Shown here in pieces: positions 9,894 through 20,495 of a stretch of 41,273 nt of DNA (positions are counted from its first letter, which is position 1; each line of letters begins with the position of its first letter). Source of the stretch: Cudoniella acicularis (lineage: Eukaryota; Ascomycota; Leotiomycetes; Helotiales; Helotiaceae); NCBI GenBank assembly GCA_013054445.1, contig JAAMPI010000368.1, forward strand, positions 1 through 41,273, given 5' to 3'. The position numbers and the translations under genes are program-made. The notes below the pieces were generated by a model. That model saw only the letters and a list, made by a program, of their open reading frames with translations, was not told the origin of the DNA and did not search any database.

Positions 9894-12800
9894 CTAAGTC
9901 GCCTTTGTGGAGCTCTTCCCTGGCGTTCCTTTGTCGGCATTTGCTCTGTTGATCTTCGCAACAGCTGCCGTATCTAAACTCCCATACCAAGCTTTTAATT
10001 GCACAATGTGATTTTTTTCACCGTCACCATATTCGACAGGTGGCCCACGTACATCCGCCTCCTCATCTCCATGAAAAACTGCCCAACTGCTAGCTTCGCC
10101 TTGTTCGGATCGAAGAGCGAAACCTCGGTTTTTGACTGAAATAACAGAAAAATTCCGTAGCAGTACCCCGTCACCTGCTTGAACCACAGGCAATGCATCT
10201 CTGTATGGTCTGAAAACTTGGACCTCCGTTACACCACTAGGAGCGATAGATGGATCAGTAATGTTAAACGTCAGACTATAATGGCGTGGCCCATTTTTTG
10301 CCCGCTGTGGTTCTTCTGATGTACTAGTAGCCACAGCAAGCACATCGAGTTTCTGACTCAGATGATAACGAAGAACCTTCAGGGCAGTGAATTCGCTCAG
10401 TTCTGTCCTTAGAGCTCGTGAAAGTCGTAGCTTTAAGTCAGCAACGGGTGGCTTCCTAAGATCATGTTGTTTTGAAGGAGAGCTTAGCGACGACAGTGCT
10501 AGTTCTGCACTGGCGTCGTGTCCCTTTGGAGATTCTCGGTCATCGATAACAACCATTGGCAAAGACCGGTCACTTTTAACGCTGCTTGCCTGAGATTTTC
10601 TGCCAGTTTTAGCAGGCGTCTCCGGCTTCAAGGTCTCCTTTGAGTCGACGGTAGATGTAGTAGACTTAACGCGTCTATGGCTTCTTCGGGGAGTGACAAC
10701 AACATGTTCAGGCTGTTCAGACCGTTCAGACTTGACTTCATCTGTCAAGAGCTTCAAGTCCTCCGGTTTTGGTTGTGCGCCCTTGGTTTCGGAGTCTTGT
10801 TCGTTCGCTTCGCCTGCGGCTTCTTCGGTGGGAGATCCAGTCTGAACTGCTTCTTTGCTGACATTGGACTCGAAATCAACGTTATTCGTGGCAAAATCTT
10901 TCGCCATTTCTGTGGCCTCTTCGGTGGTTTCCGCTATGGTAATTTCGTCCTCAAGGCCGTCGTCAAAGGCAAACTTGGGGCTAGTGCTCCGCATGGGAAC
11001 CTTGCCCTCAGCTGGCTCTTCCGTAACAACACCTTGTATTTCGTCTGAAACACCACCTTTCCACGAGGTATCTGCTCCATCCCTGGGCGCGTCGTTATCC
11101 GCTGCACTTGATTCATTGGCGATTTCTTGACTAACGCTATCGATTGATTTCTCGCCATCCGTCAAATCAGACTTTATGGCGATTTTCTCAGCTTTAGACA
11201 GTGAAGATGCCTCTGCATCGTCCTCAATCGCGGCATCGGACTCGATATCAGTTTCTTGAGCAAGACTTTGCGTTGAGATTTCATTCATTGCATTATCATC
11301 TCCCACGTCGGATTCTGTTGCTATCTGATGAGCAAGACTTGTGGACTGCTGTTCGTGTGGCTCGTCGCTCATTTCCACGTCGATCGAAGCGGTCATCTCT
11401 ACTTTAAGAGATGCTTCTGAGGTGGACTGGTTTATAACAATATTGGTTTCGATATCGTGGGATAGCTCGATCTCAGAAGCCATCTCTCCTGCGCCAGCTG
11501 TCGCGAGATCGTCATGAAGCAATTTTGAGGTTTCTTGGCTTAAAGAACTCTGTATAACTGTGGAAGTTTGTGAATCCAAGGCCGTTGAAAATGAGGCGGT
11601 TGCAGAAAAAACTCTGTTAGATACCTGTGTATCGTCAGGCGTTGGCAGTTGCATGCTGTTATTACTGTCCCTAGGTTTTGTTTGATCCGAATTCAAGGAA
11701 CGTGAAGATGATTTATGTTCAAGGAAAACTTGGTCCCAGTTGCTTAGTACAGGTTCATCATTAGCACCATCGAGACCAAGTATACTTCCAAACACATGAG
11801 ACGTGGCAGTTGGCTGTGTTTTTGATCTCGATTCCGTAAGGATACCAGGAGCCTCCGGATGAGCATCAGCATTAGAAGTAGTTGGGTCTTCTCCTTCCAA
11901 TACCAAAAGATCTTGATGATGAGCAATTGGCGCATGCTCGTCGTCCACTTCCTTCTGGACATCCTGGTCAAGGCTAGGGTCTTCAATTGATTCGCTATCT
12001 GATTCTTCGGATTCAGGAGAAGATTCGTGCGCGTCACCATCATCACACGAAGGCATACCAGGCTCCACGGAAACTTGTTCTTCGTCTTCGGAATCATCGG
12101 ATTCTTCGCTATCGTGCTCAATGAATGCTGTTCTCCAAAAGCGACTTGGTGGCAATGGACCACGAGGAGAATTCGCATCGGGTATCTCTTCATCTTCCTC
12201 GTCCTCCGATTCGCTTTCCTCGCTATCGCCGGGCTCTTCGGAAACTTGAGATCGTTGGGTTGGTAGTGCTGAATTTGAAACAGGGTCGCCAACATCCTCA
12301 TCATCAGAGGAAAGCAAATCTATAACGACTGGGTCCTTTGGAAAATGCCTTCCGGATGGACCCTGATAATCTTCCATACCCTCTTCCTCCTCATATTCGT
12401 CATAGCTGCCTTCACCTTCCTCGTCCTCGTCGCCCTCACCGTTCTCTTCCTCAAAATTCGCCCTGTGACCATGGGAAACGCCAGCAATCAGATCACCGTT
12501 TTCATCTTCTTCGTATTCCTCTTCGTATTCCTCGTGTTCTTGTAAATCTTGAGAGTGTTGACTGGCTAACCTATCTCCTGGAGCCTGCTGATAACCATGA
12601 AGGCTGCCCACAAATTGGTCCTCTTGGTATTCTTCTTCATACTCCTCTTCATCAGCAGAACTATCGAACGGCGCTTCTTCCTCTTCATTCTCACCTCCGT
12701 CCTGGTCGGGGGCAACTTCTTCGTCGCTCTCCGTCAAATCTACGACTTGAGACTGGAGACTTTGTGAGCGCGACATAGCCGCTGAGACAGGGCCAGACCG

Positions 12801-14516
12801 AGGAGCGGCAGAATAGCTGCTAGTTTCCAATTTAGCTAAAGGTTGAGCCAGTTCCGGATATGCTACGGCAAATGGTGGAGCGCCCCAACCATAGATGGCG
12901 GATTGGTGTTGGATCTCGTCAAGATCAGGGTATTGAGGAAGGCTTGGAATCGGCGTGCCTGATTCGGAAACATCGCCACTTTCAAAATCGCTTTCATTCT
13001 GGGTACGTTCATCCTCAAACCCACCTGATAGCCTCATTTCAGGCAAATCACCAAGCACTTGACGAGGGGAGGAGTGACTTGGAAGAGCCGCTGCATCATT
13101 CCGGTCAAACTGTTGTCCGTGAATAATATAGCCCTCTTGAATATCGGAATTCATGAGACCATGATTGTCTGAAGAACCACTGAGCTCAGGTGTTTCATTG
13201 GAAGTCTCAAGACCATGTCTGCCAAGAGGAGTAGCGGCATACAGGTCCTCATTTCCCTCTCCGGCCACAATTTGAGTAGGATTGCCTTCTTCTTGGAGGT
13301 CTCGCTCCTCGCGAGGAGACGAAATGTGATCCAACTGCCCTGTGAGTATGCTATATTTGGATGAGATTCGAGGTGAAACTAAGGGAAGAAGGTCGGAAGA
13401 CTGAGGTAATAGCCGAGGAGATCGAGGAACTTGTTGACTGCCATCAGAGCCCGGAAAGCCATGGTCTGTGAGTTGAGTTTGGATGGCTGGTGGTTGCATA
13501 GCTATCTCAGTAAACATAGGCGCCATGGGAGGTACATGGGAGTGAAATGAGCCGCCAAATTCCGCATATGGGATACTGCCAACATCCGTAGATGTGTTGG
13601 AGAGCTTCAATGAAGGTTCTGTTGGATCGTCGTCCTCCATATCCATTGTCTGGCAGCCTTCGTCGGTCATAACGATTGGTTGTTTGACTGGAGACTCAAA
13701 AGTCGCAGGGGGCGTACTGTCCTCCGCTGACATATCACTTTCTGGTGTAGGTGACCTGCTGCTTATTCTCCATGACGAACTTAATCTCATACCCACCTTC
13801 GCGCGTTTCCTCGATCCACGCACCGAGCCATCGATTTCAGCCCAAGGATCAGTTTCGAAAAGAGACCCGTATGATGTTCTTGCGCGCTTAACGAACGCAG
13901 GGGAGGAGAAAACATATTCGCCGTTTTGCTGCTCGTGGTTCTCGGTTGAGGCGTAGTTCGTGGTGGTCAGTGACGATTGAGGTAGAGGAGCTGTCTCTGG
14001 TAGGGTGATTGGGTTGGGATGTTCTGGCTCTATCATCGGATGATCAATATCGATCACCTCAACTTCCTGGGCATTTTCTGGTCGAAACTACAAACAGTTA
14101 TAAGCGTTTGATTTGAGTTATTTTCAAGATCGACAAACCTGAAGTAAAAGCTTCTCCGTGAACCTAAGTTCAACTTCAACACTGTTGCCAGGAGTCGAAA
14201 CTCTAGTCTGATCCCGCACCCATTCTACACCATCCAAGGACAACAAGACCTCGTCACCGCTGGCGATTCCCGATTTCGCGACGCGCTTTGCGCTTGATCC
14301 CGCAAAATGGACACGCACCTGGCCTTTGGTCCGTCGCAAACGAAAGTCGGGTTCGGAAAGTAGGAAGGAAACTGAGTCCGTAGCAGAGCTGTATGGCCAG
14401 GTTAAAGAGACAATTGCGCGTATGGATCTCGAACCTGGTGCTGCTAAGAGCGGAGTGAGTTGCGCAATTGGAATATGCGCGGCGCTTGACAGTCTGACCG
14501 CTGCTTCTGTCGCCAT
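9894..14516 (-). CDS. Telomere-end-binding Cdc13/Pot1-like protein (Telo_bind domain)
   Basis: Two exons, 14516-14139 and 14087-9894 (51-nt intron), give 1523 residues. The C-terminal part (about residues 1343-1500) reads as an OB-fold domain of the Telo_bind type, with HYSLTFNITDPSIAPSGVTE, VQVFRPYRDALPVVQAGDGV and a basic KxRGFALRS strand, so binding of single-stranded telomeric DNA is the likely job. The N-terminal exon (about 1-125) also looks like an OB-type barrel. Between them is a long, low-complexity, acidic and Ser-rich region (about 590-760 is mostly Glu/Asp). Two hydrophobic-acidic motifs, VVDLTESDEE from V574 and VVIDLLSSDDED from V713, match SUMO-interacting motifs. The size resembles large fungal proteins annotated Telomeric POT1/CDC13 rather than short Pot1. 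It is divergent from the monooxygenase at 15030. The domain assignment is likely; orthology to Cdc13 is not shown. Confidence 0.75.
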
Positions 14517-15029
14517 TGAAGTTGAAGTGGTGGAAGGAGTGACCTTCAGGTGGAAAATTCAAGCATGCTGGATTTCCTTGCAGCTTGCGGTCGCTAGTCG
14601 CAAGTCGAAGCTGAATTCTAGAGGCGCGTCTTGAGTGCTTTGTGTGATGGAGAGTGAGAGCTTGAGCTCGCCCTGCGACAACTTGGAAGATGTGGACGCG
14701 AAGAGAAGGCGGTCGGGAGCGGCAGAATTAATTTATTGCGGCATTCGTGATTGCCCCACTAACAAAGTGATCAACCCATGTTTGCTCAAACATGGGGGTC
14801 ATGCTTTAGAAAACAGACCCAGTCGTACTTACCTTCCAAAGCTTGCTTTTAATGATTCTGCTTCAAAAAGTACGGCATTCAAAATAGATTTGGTACTGGT
14901 ATTCTGGTTTTCTAGGATCTTGGATTCTTCGCTGGATGCTTCCATCATCTGATTCATCTTTTACATTTTCGGCAGATATCAACACTCGATTCCCCCATCA
15001 GCTCATCGCTCTCCTGTATAACAAATCAG
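14517..15029. promoter_or_regulatory. Divergent promoter region, telomere-protein gene and monooxygenase
   Basis: 513 bp separate the two start codons. There is no convincing gene inside. It contains a strong inverted repeat at 14775-14796. TATA and factor sites were not assigned. Confidence 0.45.
14775..14796. repeat. Inverted repeat, 10-bp arms with 2-bp spacer
   Basis: CCCATGTTTG is followed by CT and then CAAACATGGG, a perfect match of both arms. It could be a site for a dimeric regulator or a short hairpin. It sits about 260 bp upstream of the minus-strand gene and about 230 bp upstream of the plus-strand gene. Confidence 0.8.
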
Positions 15030-16520
15030 ATGGGATCGATACTACGATCAACCGGCCGATTCGATGTGAAAAGAATTGCCATAATCGGAGCAGGGCCATC
15101 TGGTTTGGCGGTAGCAAAGTACCTCATCGCAGAAGCGTGTTTTGAGCAAATCGATATCCTTGAACAGCAAGCTGAAGTTGGAGGAGTATGGTATCATATT
15201 CCAAAAGCAGGTGAACAAGTAGACGTGCCTTCGACAACCCCACACGTACTACCTGAACAACCAATATGGCCTAGGAACTCAAAAGTGCCTCTCTTTTCAA
15301 ACCCTATGTATGATCAATTGAACACGAACATCCCGAAAGGCTTGATGCGATTTTCCGACCATCCCTTTCCTCAAAAGTCCCTCCTATTCCCGAGTCGAGA
15401 GGACGTCCAAGAATACCTCGTCAGGTTTGTTTATTTCGTTAAATATACACTTCTTAAGTTCTTGGTATATAATCTAATAGCTTCATTATTCTATAGCTAT
15501 TCTCAAGATATTAGACATCTTATATCATTTTCGACGCAAGTAAGAGATGTTCGATCTGTTACCCAAAACGGAAAAGAAAGTTGGAACCTTGCCTCAGAGT
15601 CTACAATAACTGGAGAATCAAAGCAAGATGAATATGATGCTATTGTGGTTGCAAACGGTCACTACTCTGTTCCATTTATCCCACGTATTACCGGAATCGA
15701 GTTCTTCAACGCCGCCCACCCAGGAATCATAACACATTCCAAAATCTATCGCTCGCCAGAAGCATTTAAAAATAAGAAAGTGATTGTGGTTGGGAATGCT
15801 GCGTCCGGTCTTGACATTGGCACGCAGATAAGCCTCGTGTGCAAGAGGCCACTGCTGAATTCTGTCAAGACACCAGCGACTTTGAAGTTCGGACAAGAAA
15901 ACAAGAAAGAGGTGGCTCCTATTGCTGAGTTTTTGGCAGAGGATAGAGGCGTTCGGCTTGAAGATGGCCGGGTAGAAAAAGGCATCGACGCAATAGTTTT
16001 TTGCACTGGATATCTCTACTCTTACCCGTTCTTGGAATCATTGGATGCTCCCGTTGTGAGCACGGGTCGTCGGGTGCTCGGTCTCTACAAGCACTTATTC
16101 AATACCACACACCCAACGCTTGCTTTCACAGCGTTACCGCAAAAGATAATACCGTTTCCAGTCTCAGAAGCTCAGGGAGCAGTTGTTGCGAAGGTGTGGT
16201 CAAACAAGCTTGATCTCCCTGCGAAGGAGATTATGGAGGCTTGGGAGAAAAAGAACGTAGACGAGTATGGCGCTGGAACCAGTTTTCATATCTTGGGATA
16301 CCCCAGAGACGCTGAGTACATAAACAGTTTTCACGATTGGGTGAAGACAAGCCAGAATGGAATTAAAAAGGAACCGCCACTCTGGACGGCCAAAGAGTTC
16401 TGGTTCAGGGAGAACTATGTGGAGATGAAAAAGAAGTTTGTAGCGACAGGAGGCAACGCAACGACTATGGAGAAGCTTGGATTTGAGTTCCCGGTACAGG
16501 GTGGCAAGGAGGATATTTGA
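15030..16520 (+). CDS. Flavin-containing monooxygenase
   Basis: An FAD- and NADPH-dependent monooxygenase of the FMO family, oxidising a soft nucleophile (S or N) in a substrate that cannot be told. Exons are 15030-15424 and 15497-16520; the 72-nt intron (GTTTGT ... CTATAG) is a multiple of three without a stop, so the unspliced frame is also open, but removing it restores EYLVSYSQDIRHL. The product is 472 residues, normal for fungal FMOs. The FAD motif GAGPSG is at 20-25, with EVGGVWYH following; the FMO signature is degenerate, with H206-P-G-I-I-T-H212 where Phe is usual at the first place; the NADPH motif GNAASG starts at G231; and CTGYLYSYPFL is the late family motif. No signal peptide or C-terminal membrane anchor is seen, so it is probably cytosolic. 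Confidence 0.92.
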   Translation: MGSILRSTGRFDVKRIAIIGAGPSGLAVAKYLIAEACFEQIDILEQQAEVGGVWYHIPKAGEQVDVPSTTPHVLPEQPIWPRNSKVPLFSNPMYDQLNTNIPKGLMRFSDHPFPQKSLLFPSREDVQEYLVRFVYFVKYTLLKFLVYNLIASLFYSYSQDIRHLISFSTQVRDVRSVTQNGKESWNLASESTITGESKQDEYDAIVVANGHYSVPFIPRITGIEFFNAAHPGIITHSKIYRSPEAFKNKKVIVVGNAASGLDIGTQISLVCKRPLLNSVKTPATLKFGQENKKEVAPIAEFLAEDRGVRLEDGRVEKGIDAIVFCTGYLYSYPFLESLDAPVVSTGRRVLGLYKHLFNTTHPTLAFTALPQKIIPFPVSEAQGAVVAKVWSNKLDLPAKEIMEAWEKKNVDEYGAGTSFHILGYPRDAEYINSFHDWVKTSQNGIKKEPPLWTAKEFWFRENYVEMKKKFVATGGNATTMEKLGFEFPVQGGKEDI

Positions 16521-16935
16521 TGGGTGGAATTGGTATTTGAAATACAATACATTAACCAGTAAACCTACCAAAGAAGGAAAGGGAGATAAATGCTATACAA
16601 GCGTCCATATAGCCACTCACAGTTGGCCTTGGGTTCACGTAAAAGGCTCTGGGCAAATGAACACATTGCCTTCCAGGCTGGTCCGAAGAAAAAATATAAT
16701 ATATCTCACGTGACCGAATCCTGTATCTTGCGTGCCTCAAAATGGCCCAGGTGATTTGGGTTTGCAGGTTAAGTTGAGTTACACCTGGAAAGCTATATCA
16801 TTCTTCTTACAAAGATTGCAGACTAAATCTAAAGGGCTAGTGAAGGTAAGGACTACTTGGAACTTATTAGCAACAGTATCTCATTTCAGCCATCAAAGAA
16901 AACTTTTCTTTGTTAAAATCAGACTTTGCCAATAG

Positions 16936-16975
16936 AGATCTCATGCTCAACCAGTCGCGCTAACGCGACGGCTGA
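16936..16975 (-). other. tRNA 5'-half-like sequence with hairpin
   Basis: On the minus strand, TTAGCGCGACTGGTTGAGCA resembles a tRNA D-arm with an A-box, and it is preceded by GTCGCG pairing with CGCGAC across a 4-nt loop (16954-16969). No B-box, acceptor stem partner or complete cloverleaf follows, so it is not a functional tRNA; a tRNA-derived fragment or SINE remnant is possible. Confidence 0.25.
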
Positions 16976-17127
16976 TTCGTATTACCAGAGTTGTATTTTC
17001 TTCATATGATGGTACGATAGTAAAGAATATAAACTACGTACCCAAATACATATTCTAGTCATGATCGCAAGGCACGCAAAAATTATGTTCCCATCTTGAG
17101 GTCATCGACCGTCATGGCAGCACGCGC

Positions 17128-17140
17128 TACCTAGGTAGGG
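17128..17140. repeat. TACCTAGGTAGGG motif
   Basis: One of several copies in this window of a CCTAGGTA core motif; others are at 1064, 1307 and 34751, all outside coding exons. Confidence 0.6.
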
Positions 17141-17652
17141 GCCCTCGAGACGATGGTTTTAGAAGTGGTGAATGATCTTGACCACTCATCGGAGTCGGCA
17201 GCTGAGTTGCAAATGGTTCAAGCTGTCGAAAGATTTGATTTGGAGGTCTGATTGTTATGTAGAAGAGAGAAGAGAAAGAAGAGACGAGGTCGGCAAAACC
17301 AAAATATCCTCCCGGAACGCTAAGCGATCTTTTTCCTGGCTGGCCCCGCTGCCTTAACGGCTCTCCTGTTACAAACAAACAGATTCTAATTCCAAACCCA
17401 CTAGCATTGAAGATTCTACGCCCTTTGCGCACGACACGACAATACGATTATCCACGAACATACACGATACCTTGCATTCACACACCAACCCGAACGCAAC
17501 TTCCGCCTCTTCTCCCCACTCGATCTCTGCCGATTCCACTCCCTGGTCGAAAACAGCTCTCAAAGTCACCAGTTTACTCACAGCTCTGCACTACGCATTT
17601 GGGAGCTGCTGCGACCACCCCGTCGGCTTAAGAATACTCCTACCCTGCCGGA

Positions 17653-18816
17653 ATGGATAACCTGTGGACTCGCCGTTCAAAGTACGAAGCTCCCATCTTT
17701 GACTGAGCACCCGCGCAAAACTGACTAACGTATCAACAGCACCAGTAAACTCTCTCTGTCCACAGGTACTCCCTCTACGAACGGCGGAACCCCTTCGACC
17801 GATCATCCTACTCGCAATTACTCGCTCGGGCGGCGCCATGGCGACACCTCTTCTCACAGTAACAAAAATCCTTTCAACGCTATGTCTCCTTCAACCACCT
17901 CCCTAGCCTCTCCTACAACTGGCGCATCTAGCGCATTCGGCCTAGGTTCTGGCGCATTCGCATCCTTTGGGTCTTCGAAGACCCCCAAAACACCAAGTGG
18001 AGCGCTGGACTTTGGCAGTGTTGTTGGAATATCTGGCAAGACTCCAACAGCGGAGAAGCAGATTAGGGACCTTGGCTCCAAACCATCGAAGACGTCCCTC
18101 TCAGACTCGAAGACCAGCGCATCTCAGACACATGCCTTGAGGCATAGCTGGGTATTCTGGTTCCGTCCACCAATCTCAAAATCAAACGGATTTGTGGAGT
18201 ACGAGAAAACCTTGCATGCCGTGGCGGCTTTCGATACGGCAGAGGATTTCTTCGGCATATACCAACATTTGAAGCGTCCTTCGACATTACCACTCGTCTC
18301 GGACTACCACATTTTCAAGAAGGGGATTCGGCCAGTTTGGGAGGACGATGAAAATAAGAAGGGTGGCAAGTGGATTGTGAGGTTGAAGAAGGGAGTCGCA
18401 GATAGATATTGGGAGGATTTGATCCTGGCTATTGTTGGCGATCAATTCGCAGAGGCAGCAGAAGAGGTATGCGGAGCCGTGTTAAGCGTGCGTAATGGAG
18501 AAGACATATTGAGTATTTGGACACGTAATGATGGGGGAAGGGTTCTCAAGATCAGGTATATTCTCTGCCTCCCTTTGACCTTCATCTACTTATAAGATTC
18601 TACAGAGAGACGATGAAACGCGTGCTAGCCTTCCCTCCAGACACGAAAGTTGAATGGAAGAGCCACGACTCGAGCATTCAACAGAGGACCGCCATCGACG
18701 ATGCTCGTAAGGACAAGTCGAACCAACACAACCATCACTCCCCCATCACCTTACGCAATGGCCATAAGGATCAAGACTACTCATCTCTTTCTTCTGATAA
18801 GAAGCAAAACTCTTAA
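17653..18816 (+). CDS. eIF4E-family cap-binding protein (4EHP/eIF4E2-like)
   Basis: Exons are 17653-17681, 17740-18555 and 18606-18816 (introns of 58 and 50 nt; the first has a CTAAC branch site), giving 351 residues. A Ser/Thr/Gly-rich N-terminal extension (about 1-140) precedes an eIF4E core. The core has HSWVFWF (W147, W150), a Tyr (Y164) where canonical eIF4E has W56, FF (F181) where the dorsal W73 is usual, and PVWED (W210), the conserved cap-stacking Trp with its Glu. The later part, EEVCGAVLSVRNGEDILSIW and VLAFPPDTKVEW, resembles human 4EHP more than eIF4E1. Its function is binding of the mRNA 5' cap; a regulatory or repressive role rather than general initiation is inferred from the substitutions. 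The tail (about 310-351) is polar, with a His-rich patch. The tiny 29-nt first exon is easy to miss. Confidence 0.9.
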
Positions 18817-18924
18817 ATGGCTTTGGCTGGTCTCGGGCTCTGTTGGCTAGAGCAATGGATACCCCCATCGCAAGAATTGCTTCATTGTATAAGTATTGGG
18901 CTGCATTAATTGGTAAAAGCGTCA

Positions 18925-19115
18925 TGGGTATCTTATGGAGGCAACCGTTTTCCAGATTCTGGGTTTTAGCAATGGCTGATGAGCCGGAAACAATGTTGTG
19001 ACATGCTGTATCATAAGATGAAGAGTGAGAGGGAACTCTTCCTGTGTCTGGATTTTTACATCCTTGAATGAACAAGTCGACCCAAACCTCTACCTCAAGC
19101 CCAACCTGCAGTCTT
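18925..19115 (-). pseudogene. Possible remnant of a cysteine-rich secreted-protein gene
   Basis: Within a 180-codon open frame on the minus strand (no good ATG, 3' end antisense to the eIF4E gene) there is a stretch that reads VEVWVDLFIQGCKNPDTG, then SYDTACHNIVSGSSAIAKTQ and NLENGC. The Cys spacing and the CHN...SGSSA...NGC pattern recall fungal small secreted proteins, but I see no signal peptide, and the sequence beyond NGC does not continue sensibly. A partial or decayed copy fits best; a chance frame is possible. Confidence 0.25.
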
Positions 19116-20495
19116 GTATTATTGCGAAATATGTTAGCTTTACGTGACGTGATATTGCAATAGAAGAGTGAATGCGTATTGTTCGGCGTTCTGAAAGGGT
19201 ACATTTTTCTATATTGAGACCTGCCTGCCATCAGATGGATAAAACCTAATACACAATGACTTTTCTGTATGACATTTATTTCCAACACTGTAAATTTGAA
19301 ATTTTGTGAGTTCTTTTGGAAATTTCTGGGCTGTGTGCGGGTTAAAATAAAAAATTAAACAGGAAACAAGAGGACATCAACTGTAGGAGTAATTTCAGGG
19401 TAGAGAAAGATTCAAAATATTTGGCAATGATGTCTAACCGCCAGTTTGTTACAAAAGGCGTGGCTGTGGTGACTCTAAAGTGATACAATCTGACTGGTAG
19501 ACACAGCAGGACTGACGTGTCCGCTAATGAGAAAAATTTTGCTAGAGCTCCAAGGGTTTCTTCAGATGCGTCTAGTTCCATAGCTCATAGGCAGTAGCTA
19601 TTCAGAATACATTCACTAATCAAGACAATAGAAGAGGACAGCGGATAAGCCATCAAAATAGAAGGAGCTCGGTTCTGGAAAGAACAATAGGATCTCGATT
19701 CAATCCGTAACTGCCAAAACGAAACACAATAGAGGCAGAATAGACCTCAGGATATCCCGGTGAGCCGAGGCCAAGACTTTCTACTATCCATGCAAGATCC
19801 TTCCTCCTCAGCTTTGCATCTACATCTTCGAACAAGAATACCTTGCGGGTACTTCGTAAACGGTAAGCTGACAGAAACCGCCACCGGTATCCAAATCAGC
19901 TAATTAATCCTGGTAGACTTCCGGGACTATTGTTTCTTCTTTTTCATCAATATTCAAGGGAAAGCCTCTCCTACAGGCGAATATCCAACAGCAGAAAGGC
20001 GGGGGCTCACCTGGTGAGGAAACTGGTGGAACAAAGTAAGTTTTCTATCAGAGCTCTTGGCGCTTCAACTTTCAAGTCCTCGAGAGATGCAACAGACTCT
20101 CAGAAGGCTTGGGGAGACAGTGACCGCGCTGACGGTAGAAGCAGTTTATCAGCACGTAAACCAGAAAGGTCTTTGGAATATACAGAATCCGAGAACACTT
20201 GTCCATGAACGGATTCCGAAGGTGACGAAGTAAAAAGTTGAGAAGTTCAACGCCTGCTAACTCGGCTACGGTAGACGAAATCGCCCAGCCGCGTCTAGAG
20301 CAGGGGCCTCTGGTCCCTCATCGCAACAGTGAGTGACAATTTCTTGACTTACGTACCAAATACAGGCCCGTTTTTATAACGCCTGGGCAATAATTCGCTA
20401 TGGAAACGTAGCATCACCCCACTGCAGTGCTCAGCTTTCCACCACTTCCCGTTTTTTTATACGAATATGGCCCCGAGATCTGAACGTACATACAG
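19116..20495. other. Intergenic region before the chromodomain gene
   Basis: Short open frames on both strands (for example 19342-19581 minus, 79 codons with an ATG, and 19653-19835 minus) have no recognised content and no supporting splice structure. The last 280 bp probably hold the promoter and leader of the gene at 20496. Confidence 0.35.

Larger units (their letters stand above)
16521..17652. other. Intergenic region with 5' leader of the eIF4E gene
   Basis: There is no gene in the first part. From about 17400 to 17652 the plus strand becomes C/A- and pyrimidine-rich with few G, as in fungal 5' leaders, leading into the ATG at 17653. One TACCTAGGTAGGG motif lies at 17128-17140. A CACGTG box is near 16708. 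Confidence 0.4.

Noticed and set aside
11744..12304. 186-codon minus frame and several plus frames within the telomere-protein gene
   Set aside because: These are out-of-frame shadows of the long acidic coding exon.
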